Below are positions 25,074 through 36,839 of a stretch of DNA of 64,000 nt, one piece after another (position 1 is the stretch's first letter; each line of letters starts with the position of its first letter). Source of the stretch: Lactarius indigo (Eukaryota; Basidiomycota; Agaricomycetes; Russulales; Russulaceae); NCBI GenBank assembly GCA_025766275.1, contig JAFKAC010000025.1:620001-684000 (forward strand), given 5' to 3'. The position numbers and the translations under genes are program-made. Below the pieces are notes generated by a model. That model saw only the letters and a program-made list of their open reading frames with translations. It was not told the origin of the DNA and ran no database searches.

Positions 25074-25159
25074 CAGTGCGTTGTTCGCCACTCCGATCTT
25101 CAGCAGGGAGTCTATCTCGCAGATCATATATCGTCTCCTGTTGTGCGCATTGATCAGTA

Positions 25160-27604
25160 ATGGCACCGTTTTCTAAGCTCCTCTCCTCTGTGCTCATTGC
25201 ACTTATTTGTGCTTCCACAACGGGCGCGACCCCTTTGCTTTCGACCTCGACGCATGCCACTCATCGTACGCGCACCCTTGGTGCCGATGGCAGCCTCAAG
25301 CTTGAGACCTTCCACCCTGAGTCAACTTTCGAGGTGTACTTCACCTCTTACATATCATGATCATTCTGTTTGTTAATATGCATGGCAGGGCTTCGGTGTT
25401 GAAGGATTGGATCACCCCCTCGCACGTCGTGCTGGAAATTTCGACATCAAGACTGCCTCGGTGTCCTTTCTTGCGTCTAAGTTGGGAATTCATCAAAATG
25501 ATATTCAGTTTCGTACGAGTGCGAAGGCGGAGGTGGCGCAGCACGCCTTCCTGAAGCAGCAGATTGTGTGTCGAGCCCCTTCTGTTTCGTAGTCGTGATG
25601 ACTTAGGAGACATGGGGAAGAATGGCGTACCCGTCGCGAACGCGGTTGCAAATGTTGCTTTCAACGACGACGGCAAGGTCTTGTCGTTCAGCTCTTCTTT
25701 CGTCAAGCCTTGTGAGTCTGCAATGAACATTTTCGCAACTACAAAGGTTTGTTGACCGAATTGATTTTACCAAGCTGGCTCTGCGGACCAAACACCAACT
25801 GTATCGCTCAGCGACGCCATCGCTACAGCGGAGAAGGCACTGGATTGGTACCCACAACGCAACACCCCGCGACGCTTGAGTTCTTGATACAGCCTGATGG
25901 ATCCGCTGCTCTCACGCATGTTATACAAAATTCAAAATGAGCGTGCGGGAACATGGGTTGAGGCGTTTATTGATGCGCACTCGAACAAGGTGGTCTCTGT
26001 GACAGACTTCGTCGCGAAGTCCTCGGTCAGTTTGGGGGAGCAGCTGGGATGTTCCTTATATCCTGACCATTTTGCGCTACTTTGCCCCCCTTTATGCAGT
26101 ACCTCGTCCTCCCAATCAATGAGGAGACCCCCCCTCAGGGTTTCCAGGTCATCTTCGACCCTCAGGATTTGGCCGCGTCTCCCTTCGGCTGGCACAGTGA
26201 TGGGACGACGTCTACGACTATGACCGTGTGGGTATCCCCTTTTTACCACCAGTGTTCCAGTTCCATGACATTCTAGTAGCGGCAACAACGTCTTCGCGGG
26301 CGGTACCCCTGAGACCTCTCCTGTTCTCAACTTCATCTACCCGTATGATTTTTCTCAGCCCCCAGGCTCCACGACGAACCACAACGCAGCAGCAGTGAAC
26401 GCATTCTACGTTGTCAACACGGTCCACGACTTTACATACAGATATGGCTTCACGGAGGCCACATTCAACTTCCAGACGAATAACTTTGGAAAGGGTGGAG
26501 TAGGCAACGATCGCGTCACAGTGAGCGTGCAGGACCCTGCAGGTACCGACAACGCCGACTTCTCGACTCCCCCGAGTACGTTCATCGCTTTCAGAATTGG
26601 TCGACGGGCATTTCTGATACGAAGCAGTGGCCAGTCTGGTCACATGCGGATGTTCCTGTGGGATTTCACCAACGTTAGTCCACTGCGTTTCGATCTCTGG
26701 CCGTCTCTGGCCGTAAGTGTTCAAGTTTCTGAATCATCCCCCAGCCCGGACGTGATGGCGCCATCGAGAATGATATTGTGATTCATGAGAATACGCATGG
26801 CGTTACCAACCGAATGACCGGTGGCGGAACCGGACGGTGCTTGCAAACGACCGAGGCTGGTGGCATGGGCGAGGGATGGTCTGATGCTATGGCCGAGCAA
26901 GTCCTCTATCCTCTCTCGCGCGCACCTTCTAAACTTTGGTGTAAAGTTGGGCCACACAAGGTGCTAAAACTGTCGATTTTGTATTGGGCCAGTGGGTCAT
27001 AAACGACCCTGCTGGAATCCGCAGCCACCCGTACTCGACTTCTGCGTGAGTGTACACGACGACTATTCTCCTGGACTTGGTCACTTAGTACATCAACTCC
27101 AATAAAGCACGACGAACCCGCTTCGCTACTCGAGCCTGAAGACTCTCACTGAGGTTCACGGTACGCACCTTCTCCATTCCTTCCCGTTATCGCCTGCTGA
27201 TTGTCCGATACACGGGCAGACATCGGCGAGGTCTGGGCCAACATACTTCATAACGTGTATGCCTCGCTCGTCACTGCTCACGGGTGGTCTGCGACCGCGC
27301 GCACCAACCCGGGTGGCACTGAGGGCAACATTGTCTTCCTGCATCTCTTCCTCGACGCTCTGCTCCTCCAGCCGTGCAACCCTACATGTAAGTCTCTCTC
27401 CATTCGTCCGCACTTGGCACGTGTCCTGTTGATGCTGATGGGTAATGGACAGTCCTCACGGCCCGCACCGCCTGGATCCAAGCGGACGCAAACCGATATG
27501 CGGGCGCGAACAAGTGCCTGTTATGGAAAGCATTTGCGAGCAGGGGCCTGGGTGTGAATGCTGCAAATCATAACGACGATTCTACAGTCCCAGCAGGTTG
27601 CTAA
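25160..27604 (+). pseudogene. MEP: M36 fungalysin copy 3, frameshifted
   Basis: It has the same exon plan but a diverged signal peptide (MAPFSKLLSS...ICASTTGA) and diverged middle region. Three single-base gains at about 25845, 25861 and 25925 shift the frame for about 80 bp, which brings a stop near 25880. A missing C in the C-run at about 26570 breaks a later exon end. The donor after the zinc-site exon reads GCAAGT where the other copies have GTAAGT or GTGAGT, so that intron would be GC-AG. HENTH and EGWSD are present. As read, it cannot encode a complete protease. Confidence 0.75.
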
Positions 27605-28316
27605 AGTTTTTTATATTAACTTTCCAGTACCATAGGGCCATAGGGGGTGAGGAGTAGGCGTGTGACGTTGTGACAGTTGACATTGTACTCTAAAAATTGT
27701 ACGTTTGGTTATCGTACAAAGTCGTCACAGTGTTGTTGACTGTCTTGTCTTCGACCAAATGTCGGTCGCGAGAGCGTAAAAGATGGGTATCACAAGAAAT
27801 GTTTTACCGTGACAATCGGGGTGGCTCTATTGCGGGGAGAGACGCAGCCGTACTCGAATCGAGTGTCTAAACGTAGATTGATACTCTTTGGAAAGAGCAA
27901 CCAGAGTCTCGCATGATCAAGACTTTTTTCTTTCGAGTGCGTCAATTCAGCAAAACTTCGAGTCCAAGCTACGACGACATGTTCTCGCCACTGCAACATT
28001 CATTTTTCAGAAAGGCACGCACCATTTGTTTATCCTGAGGCTGGCTGGGACATGTCAAATACCGAGCGGATGGACTTAGAAAAGTGCATCACATCAGCAA
28101 ATTAAATTAAAATTTTATGTGCTTACCAAAATCGAAAGAGCTTACGGAGATTATAATCGGATTCGGACTTATCTTGAAATAACAATTGCTCGTATTGGGC
28201 CGTGATTCCGAATGGATTGTTATATGCCGCATATAAGTGCTTATGTTTCTCATGGTCACACGCAGCCCAGCTGTAAGCGCTTGTAATTCCCGTGAAAGTC
28301 TTGTGGCCGACTTGTA
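27605..28316. other. 3' flank of copy 3
   Basis: No gene. The sequence up to about 27790 still resembles the 3' flank of the other copies; beyond that it is unique and AT-richer, and ends at the transposon insertion site. Confidence 0.5.
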
Positions 28317-28324
28317 AGTACATA
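28317..28324. repeat. 8 bp target-site duplication, left
   Basis: AGTACATA directly before the left terminal repeat, identical to 34849-34856. Confidence 0.92.
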
Positions 28325-28355
28325 AGGCCCCCCGATAATGCTGATTAATGTCGGG
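28325..28355 (+). repeat. left terminal inverted repeat
   Basis: Pairs with 34818-34848 (28 of 31 identical). An ATG at 28348 lies inside it and is unlikely to be the real start codon. Confidence 0.9.
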
Positions 28356-28827
28356 GTCGGGTCCACCCTTTCGTATACCTCTTATAGAAGGAGGGTTGGG
28401 TATCGGCTACCACTTGTCCACCCATTTGGTTTCCTTTTTCAGAACGAGGTTGGGTTTCCGGTCCACCCCCGAGACGTGCCTCCAGAGTGCCTCCAGTATT
28501 AGGTCGGGGATCGGTCCACCCATTAGTGGTCAAAGGTTGACCACAGTCGGCAGCAGTTCGGCAGTATTCTCTGTCTTTATCAGCTCAGCTCAGCTACTGT
28601 TCAGCAGCAATTCGTCTTTGTTCAGCTTGCCACAGAACACTAGCAGTCACATACCATTACTCAACACTTGCTCGTCTATGTCGGTACTATGCCAGTGGTC
28701 TTTCCACACCCTTTCTATGCTGCTGCGACACAATCTTATGAGCACATCTGTGTATATATTTGCTATGAATTCGATTTTTTTTTCTTTACTATTTTCTACC
28801 GTCTTTCCACTGGACATTGCCAACACG

Positions 28828-31800
28828 ATGTCAGCTACTTCTGAGCCGCCTGCACCTGCCATTCTCACTGATCTCACCACAGATGAGTTTGGTGATATGA
28901 ATCTCTGGATCGGAAAAGGCCAACAATATCGCAACGTACCAAACTATGTCTCTGATGAGCTTTGTCGTCGAACATCTGCCCTGCCAACGGTGACATCACT
29001 TCTACCACCCCCATCCCTTCCTGTATTGCTACTCCTTGACTTCGCCATCCCTCCAATCACACGGCCCATCCAAGGAGTCAACCCTAAAGATATATTTTCA
29101 TGTAACAACGCTACACACACATCCTCTGAATGTCTACAACTCCCTTTCCCTTCTCGTGACCTCCTCAACATGCTGAGGGCCCATTCTGGTCAGGCAATGC
29201 TCGATGGCAAGATATCGATACAACACTGGGAGAAGAGAGGCATCTTCCTGCCATTTGATGCTCTGGGAGCATGGGCCCTTATCGTCGAGGTTGATACAGC
29301 GAAGCGTGCTTGGAGTGATGCACTAATGTGGGTGGATGAGCAGCGAGACAACATACCAGCACAGTCTATTTCTCGGGTGATGACACTCTTACGCACAGTT
29401 CCATGGAAAGACCACATCAAGGGGCTTGGATCCGGACTCAGCATAACGGACATGGCAACTTTCCTATCACCAGAGTGGCTCTCAGATACTCATCTCGACA
29501 CCATGGTGAATGCTGCAGTACATTTTCACCATGAGTCCCTCTCTCGTATGGTCCCCCACACAGAAATCGTTCAGTCTGACTTCGCTGCCCATATCCTCAC
29601 GTCCCCACTACTAGAGACAACTCCTATCACACACGACTACATGAACAAGGCCCCCCAGTCTGTTATTCGGCTTGGTTCAATCATTTCAAGTTGTTCCACA
29701 GATATTCGGGTCGTGGCAGTCGCATTTTCACCCCCCGGTCATTGGGCCTGCTTGCTTATTGACTTCCAGGCTAGAACAATTGCTTGGGGCGATTCAATGA
29801 GGCGAGACCCACCAGCTGGCTTCGAGAAACGCCTCAGGACATGGTTGGGCCTTTTTTGTCCTCAAAATCAGTTCTCGGCACTTCAGCAGTTACCTTGTGC
29901 ATGCCAGACGGACGCATACTCCTGCGGTGTCATCACAATCAATACCATGAAGCACCATGTATTTGGTGACAAGCTCTGGACCAAGTCAAGTCGGGAACGC
30001 CTGCGCGTCTCTGAGTTTCTCAGTATTTTGGAGTTCTCAGAAAGCCATCGGATTCCGGTGAGTACTATGTCTTAATGTAGCGCATTTGCATTTTCTCACA
30101 AATTTTATAGCTATCAATGATCACAGAGCCAACCACAGACGTAGATGTCGTCCCTCTGCCACCAGCTGCCAGTGTATTGCCTTCTCCATCGCATGCCACG
30201 GACATGTCAACCTCAGACTTGTCAACATCCATCCCATCAAGTCCGTTGGTTCTCCCAACAGCAAAAAACATAAAGCGCTCACTTTCGCCATCAAATTTGA
30301 GTGCCACACCAGCTAGAAAAAAGCACCCTCGAACCCTTGCATATCCACCAGCTGTAACTCAGGCTCAAGACGGCAAGCAAGCGCAAGTACGAATCACTGT
30401 ACCCACTGGTACCAGCAAGCAAGCATTGTCGAAGCGCAAGGCCAATGAAAGTATTCACAATGGTACTTTTGTCCGGGACATGAAGCGGTGGAACAAGTAC
30501 AAGAAGAAGCTTGCAGAACTGGACCCTGAGTTCGAGGTTGATGAATCTAACCCAAGCCGTGTGCGCTACGTGAAGCACTCTGTCTGTGGTGGATGGTATC
30601 TGATGGCAGCACCTTACGAGAAGGAACGGTTCAAGCAACATGTCAAAGACTGTTCATATTCAACAAGTATGGGCAGCATGAAGACCCTTGAACGCTTCGG
30701 AGTGGTCGTACTACCAGCAAGTACATGCTCCAATGGCTCCTCAACTCCATCACAGTCGAGTTCCCCCTCCGAGTCTTCAACACCAACCTCTGAGTCTCTG
30801 CCATGTCCTGGGCTCACAGAGAGGGACAGCATATATTTACGCCAGTATTTCACACGAACTTCTGTGGCAAGTGCTGGTGGTACCGACCTTCACACCATTG
30901 CCAGGTCTCTTTTCTCTGACGAATTCAAAAACCTCTCCTCTGACAAGAAGGAACTTGTACGGCTGAAGCAAAAACAAACACATTGCTGGTCTGTTGATCA
31001 TTTGATGAAGACAGTTCACGCTCTTGGAAAAAAACCTTGTGAGGGGGACGCTCAAACAGCCAGTGATGGATCCCTAGAGCCATGTAAGGCGTGCAAGGCA
31101 TTGCTTACGCTCCCTGCCTTCAAGAAAGCAATCATGAGGAAACCTGCACCTAATGAAAACCGTGGATATATCCCTCACATCTACCAGCCTGCTGAGATTG
31201 GGAAAATGTATAGTCTCGGATTCAGTGAACTAATCAATGGGGTAAGTTCTACAGTCAATTCAGGATTCTACTTGCCACTGAGTGCACACATAGACCTCCA
31301 GTCATAGTGAAACATTGACGCACTTTGTGGGCCAAGTTGTTGCAGGAAACTTTGACGACAAACCAGTTTTCCTGGACCTTGTGCAAGTCATTACAGGTCA
31401 AGCTGAGCGGCGTGTTCAGGGACGTGGACTCCAGAACATGAAATACCCACCAGCTTTTGATGACTGGTGTCATGAACTCCTCTGCATACGCCCAGAAGCA
31501 TATCGCTCCTTTCGCCAGGAATTTGCTGGGCGGACTGAAAGAAGCTTCCTTGACAAGCGTTCAAAGTCTCCTGGTTTCCGTCAAGGGATCTCTCCCCAGG
31601 TACTTGAGCGTGCTTTAAAGTACCTTGAGGACTACAGATATCCTGTCAATGCTCCCCTTGCACTAAGCGTTGACGACACAAAGCTACTTCCAGCATTCCG
31701 ACCATACTATGATAAGCATGAAGACAAGTGGTTCCTGGTTGGGAATGCTGGTAACCCACTCGAAATTGCTGATGTCAATACACTCGCCAGCCAGATTGAA

Positions 31801-34575
31801 CGTTCCCGAGGACTGCTTGCTACAAAACTGCGGCTTTGGGTGCTTCAGATACCACTTCCCCATGTGCCTCCCCTAATACTAGCTGTTATACCCCTTGCTT
31901 CCTCAACAGACGCTACTGCACTTGCTGACATGGAACAGCACCTTCTGGACATACTTCTTGCCTCAGAGAAGTCACTATGCATCATATCTCTTGGTTCCGA
32001 TGGGAGTGTTATCGAGCGTGAGGCTCGTCGAATCCTTGTTCATAATGGTTTTGCTAAAGCTATAAGGCATACAATACCCCATCCCAATAGCCCTCAATCA
32101 GAAGCTATCAAGATATCACTCTTGTATGTGCATGGGCGGTATATTGCTGTCACACAGGACCCAAAACACTGCCACAAGACAGGCCGCAACAATCTGTTCT
32201 CGGGTGCACGGCTCTTAATACTTGGTAATTTTCCCATCTATTATGAGCAAATACAAAGCTTGGCGTCCAAAGATAACAGCCCTCTCTACTGGCGCGATGT
32301 GGACCGACTCGATAGACAAGACGATCGTGCAGCTGCACGTCTATTTTCAGCACCATTCCTGCAATACTGTGTCTCTCAGCACGGAAGTGCTAACCTTGGA
32401 CTCCCGATATACCTTTTTGTCATTGGAGAACTCATAGATGCCTATGAGAACCGCAACATCCCACATGCTGAACGTGTGAAGATGGTACTCCGCATGCTGT
32501 TCTTCAAGGAAATGTGGAAGTCCTTCCTTCAACGATCAGGCTATCCAGAAAATCGATATTTCATATCAGCAGCCGCAGATGACATCATCGACATCCTTGT
32601 AGAGGGTCTCATTGGTCTAGTATTTATCCACAGGGACCATCTCGACACAGTATTCCCACTCCTTCCTTGGATGCACGGGAGTGAGGCCAACAAGCACATA
32701 TTTGGACTTTTGAGGTCACTCATACCCGATTTCACCATGCTCGACGTCTTACGAATGATACCCAAACTAAATGTACGCCTAATGGCAGCCTGCAAAGCCA
32801 AGAACATAAAGACCGACTTTCGACGCACTGCAGCTGGTTACTCACATACGTATTTTGATGCAGGCGACATACCCCTGGGAATTCTCTCCGAGTTTCCATC
32901 TGATCACGAGATAACACAGGCTTCTGTACTCGCATTTGATGAAGCCAGCACCTTATGGGATATCCTAGGTTATTACCATGCTAGCGGGCACACTCCTGTC
33001 TCCCTTCATCAGACTATCACTGAGTCAGCAACATGCACACCAGTGCCCGATGAAGATGGCGATAGCTTGGATGAACCCGAAGACACTCCATCTCAAGCCC
33101 CTGATCGCCGTGCTTTACAGGATGCCCTAGACTCCAGCAATCAACTGTCGGGACTTGATAGCCAGGCCCAGGCTCGCCTCAATGAATACACGTATGCGGC
33201 AGCATGTCTGAACTTTGCAGACCAAGAGAGGATGTACGTGTCTCAACTTATATAACACTTGCACCAGTAACAGTCCAATTATAATAGTGAATCACTTCCG
33301 GATGGAGACCCCAACATGCAAGCTGAACTTATGCAACGCGTTTTAGAAATCCTCATGGAAGTCGAAAATCTCACACCAGCTGAGCACACACTGGTCCAAG
33401 ACAACCTCACAAATATCGGCTCACATTCCATAGGATCATCCACTGGCATATCTGGCCAACCAAGGTAAGCCCTGCTTGACAGCGGAATTCTGACTTGTCT
33501 CTGATCATATCATCAGCACGCTGGACCCAACCATGGAGTCCGAGTCATTCAGTGAGCTCTCAACGCTCGTCCACATGAGATTCAAGCACCAGTCTGAGGA
33601 AGAAGCAAGTTCTGTGCGTGTTGCACGGACAGGGGGTTCTCAAGGGCTCGGAAAGGTAGCCAGTTCAGATTCTCACAAGTTGCCCTTTTCTCACAAGCTG
33701 AAGGCGGCAGCTTCACCAGACTCAGAGCGGCAACAACTTTCACAGAAAATTAATGAGATAGTCAAAGCTAGTTCTGAGTTGGCACAAACTGGAAGCACAG
33801 GCTTGAATCGTCGCAACCGGTGGACTACTGAAAAAGCTGCTGCAGGCTCCTTCCTGGCTGGCAGTGACTCTATGGCGTCTGGGAACACTGCCAATGCCCA
33901 GGCTGCTGCTCGAAGATCAGCAAATGGTGTGAGTAACTTCGTACTGCTTGTTGTATGACAAGAATCACTCAATCCGAGTCTTCACATAACAGATTGTGAA
34001 GCTGCGGGCCAACGCATTTGCACCACTCAAGAACACGGAATCTCTGGCATCGGCTAAGATTGGTCTTCTTGTTTCCCTCACAAATGGGTGTTTTGGTCTC
34101 GCTGTGGTTGACGACAATCTCGTGTTAGTGGAAGGTGAGTCTAAGTTATTATTTGACCGTTCTCATGCTCAATATTCCTTCAGTACTTACGATGTACGAG
34201 AAGAGTGGTGCCAAGAACGCAAAACACTCATGGACGTCATCAACTACATCAATTGGTGCACTCTCTTACCTTGCAGTGCGGTGCTATCAGCACATTCGAC
34301 AGCGCCAATTTCGAACCATGGAGTGCATGGCCACACGGACCATGCGTTTTGCACATCTTTCCTCACTCGCGTTCCTCTGCATTGTACCACCAAGTATGGT
34401 TCGCCGGTCTACTGCGAGCCACTTCCTTGAGCTCCTACCAGGACCCTTCGAAAATATATTCCAAGGCCTGAACTCTGACAGTCAGGCGGTTCTTACAGCA
34501 GTCAGGGGCCTTTTGAGGCCTTCACGCAGAAATAGGGTCGTTGAAAGCAACATGATTGATGACACAGATGACTAG
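28828..34575 (+). CDS. Ulp1 (C48) protease-transposase fusion protein
   Basis: Exons: 28828-30057, 30111-31241, about 31302-33233, 33288-33464, 33517-33928, 33993-34134 and 34184-34575. All junctions agree in phase except exon 2 to 3, where the obvious GTAAGT donor leaves the frame off by one. Near residues 300-370 is a Ulp1-type cysteine protease core: GHWACLLIDF (His305), WGDSM (Asp322), Gln360 and SCGV (Cys366). Exon 2 has a zinc-finger-like segment (SVCGGWYLM...HVKDC) and CKACKALL. Exon 3 has the transposase-like part: SVDDTKL (about 31672), SLGSDGS (about 31999) and HGSEANKHIFG (Glu at 32683), which I read as D-D-E. The first intron is phase 0, so protease and transposase are one reading frame. 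The start at 28828 was chosen because the earlier ATG lies in the terminal repeat. Confidence 0.7.
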
Positions 34576-34817
34576 GGACTTCTCAGATGTATGTATGTGG
34601 TCGCACGAGTATTTTACAGGTAGCAGGAATTTTTTTATGATTTGTTTCGATTTTTTTACGATTTTTTTACACTTCCTAGAGGTCGGGCACAAAAGTCCAC
34701 CCATGTCATGAGTATTTCCGGTGCCAGGCCACTGCCGGGTACGATGTCCACCTATGAGGCTCGAATTGGGGTCAGTTCCGGTCAACCCCCGAGGGCCAAA
34801 ATCAGCCAAAAACCATA

Positions 34818-34848
34818 CCCGACCTTATTCGGCATTATCGGGGGGCCT
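34818..34848 (-). repeat. right terminal inverted repeat
   Basis: Reverse complement of 28325-28355 with three mismatches. Confidence 0.9.
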
Positions 34849-34856
34849 AGTACATA
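34849..34856. repeat. 8 bp target-site duplication, right
   Basis: AGTACATA, identical to the left copy at 28317-28324. Confidence 0.92.
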
Positions 34857-35249
34857 CAATTTTTCACGGGCCCGGGTTTTTGCGGACACACAGATCGCCG
34901 GACCGGACGTTGCTTGCAACGTGTCAGCATGTCAACACTAACCACCATAGCATCAACACGATCACGTCCAACACTCAGCGCTCAGCACTCGTCCACTGAA
35001 CTCTCAAGCTAAGTGTAGTTTCCTCCTTTTAACTGACATGTAACTAACTAACTAACTAACTACTTTTTTCCTTTCTAGGTTTCAAACAGCTCGCCATGCG
35101 TAAGCCCACAGTTACCTGGCCACCTCCAACTAGTACCTTGCCGTGCCACTTTCTGCCTCGTTACGGCGTGTGGGACTTGTCATGACTCAGCCATGATGCT
35201 AGGCTACTGCGACAAGATACTGACACGCTGTGCAAGCCCTGGGGTAACA
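34857..35249. other. spacer with TAAC microsatellite
   Basis: No gene. Five TAAC units occur at 35041-35062, followed by a T/C tract. Confidence 0.6.
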
Positions 35250-35945
35250 TTATGACATCAACGCGGCATGGTGGTGCTACAATAACAACACGGTGCAGTG
35301 ACGCCATGATATCAACACGGTGCCACAACACCATGTCACTGACACAGCACTGCAGTGTTATGATACTGACACAGCGCCGCAGCGCTATGACACCAACACA
35401 GCGCCACAGTGCTGTGACATCAACGCAGCGCTGCAACGCTACGACGCTGCAATGCCAACGCAGCACCATGGTGCTACGACACCGACGCAGCGCTACAGTG
35501 CTGCAACATCAATGCAGCGCTGCAACACTACGACGCTGCAACGCTGCAACACCGACGCGGCACCACGGCGCTACGACACTGACACGGCGCCGCGACGCTA
35601 TGACACCGACGTGGCGCCACAGTGCTGCGACATCAACACAGCACCACAACACTACGATGCTGCAACGCCGACGCGGCACCATGGCGCTACGACACCAACG
35701 CAGCGCCGCAGTGCTATGACACCAACGCAGCGCCACAGTGCTGCGACATCAACACAGCGCCGCAACGCTACAACACTGCAACACTGCAACACCAACGCGG
35801 CACCATGGCGTTACGACACCAACACAGCACCGCGATGCTATGACACCGACGTGGCACTGCAACGCTACGACGCCAATGCGGGACCACAATGCCACAACAC
35901 TGACACGGCGCTGCAACGCTATGACACTGACACCGACACCAAGGG
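35250..35945. repeat. ~27 bp minisatellite
   Basis: About 700 bp of imperfect tandem repeats with a basic unit near 27 bp (for example GCTATGACACCAACACAGCG plus seven more bases), with some units carrying an extra 8 bp. Because 27 is a multiple of three and stops are absent from the unit, long frames stay open on both strands; the longest plus frame (35320-35982) would encode degenerate 9-residue units such as YDTNTAPQR. I treat it as a repeat, not as a gene. Confidence 0.9.
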
Positions 35946-36839
35946 TAGTGATGTCCACGGGTTCAGAGGAAGGCCTTCATAGCTTACGAGTAGAAGTACA
36001 ATGACTGTATTAAACACACACGTTGACGGGATTTGAACCAAAAAAAAAACATAAAGGTACTTTTGAGTGCACGGGTCAAAGGGTTCTATATACCCCTTGT
36101 GACCCTTTTCTGACCCTCATTCATTTGGACGGGTACCCTTACTCACTGCGGGTAAGGGTTTCAACAGGTACAGGTACAGAAAAAATACTCACGGGTTACC
36201 TGGGCCATACACTGCATACAATCACGGTGCAGCTTTCATACGATAATAGCATGCGACACTCTGCATCTCCCCCTACTATCTAAGTATAATGTTATTAGAA
36301 AGTTTTTGGTGATGTGGTGGTGCAGTGGTAATAGCACTTGTCATAATATGAGGCCGCATGTTCAAACCTTTGCAATATAGAATGTAGATTATTATATTAT
36401 GCTATACTTTAAAACTAGACCTTAGTCCGATAATTACCAGTTGAATAATAAAACAAATAACAGAAATAGTGGAGAGAAAAAACCCTAAAGGCAAGTAAGT
36501 GCGTAGTAATTTTTCCAACCAGTTATCATCTGGAGTCTAGATTATAATCGATTGTAAGCACACACAACCCAAGCAAAGTGTTTGAGTTCATGAAAGGCAA
36601 TAAAATCCACAAAAGCAAATGTAAGTGATTACCATTCATGGGCATAATTGCCAAACGATTTCAAAACCATCGAACGACCACAATCGCTTTCGGCGATTTG
36701 TAATCCCAGACCTGCTCAGACCGCTTACGGCGATTATAAGCGGTTATAACCACTTGTCAACCTTTTTTTTATTTGCTGATGCACCCCCTATCTGTTGCAC
36801 CGCCAGGGCTATAGCGGAGGAATCTCGTGTCTTGAACTT
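35946..36839. other. AT-rich spacer
   Basis: No gene. It includes the tRNA-like sequence listed at 36316-36384 and AT-rich DNA up to the start of module B. Confidence 0.5.
36316..36384 (+). other. possible tRNA-derived SINE head
   Basis: GGTGGTGCAGTGGTAATAGC resembles a pol III A box with D-arm (GTGC/GCAC stem). ATGTTCAAACC resembles a B box about 35 bp later. The anticodon and acceptor stems are poor, so it is not a functional tRNA gene. Confidence 0.4.

Larger units (their letters stand above)
28325..34848 (+). mobile_element. 6.5 kb DNA transposon with Ulp1-transposase gene
   Basis: A complete class II element. The 31 bp terminal inverted repeats (28325-28355 and 34818-34848) begin AGGCCCCCCGATAATGC and match at 28 of 31 positions; a perfect 8 bp target-site duplication flanks them. 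It carries one long plus-strand gene. The 8 bp duplication fits the hAT and P superfamilies; the protein layout (C2H2/BED-like finger, D...D...E with a long insert, and the local motif HGSEANKHIFG around the last acidic residue) is closer to P-like or hAT-like RNase H transposases than to KDZ, Plavaka or Tc1. The protein family is, to my recollection, abundant but unnamed in Agaricomycetes. The insertion splits the fungalysin array, and the perfect duplication suggests it is recent. Confidence 0.85.

Noticed and set aside
28348..28827. Earlier in-frame ATG of the transposon gene
   Set aside because: It lies inside the terminal inverted repeat and the following 160 codons are the GTCCACCC-rich subterminal region; ATG at 28828 is more plausible.
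28325..34848. Assignment to KDZ (Kyakuja-Dileera-Zisupton) or Plavaka transposons
   Set aside because: The cysteine-cluster domains and the signature motifs I associate with KDZ, and the Plavaka transposase motifs, are not visible.
35320..35982. 220-codon open frame in the minisatellite
   Set aside because: Open only because the repeat unit has no stops; other frames and the minus strand are open too, and there is no start context or conserved domain.
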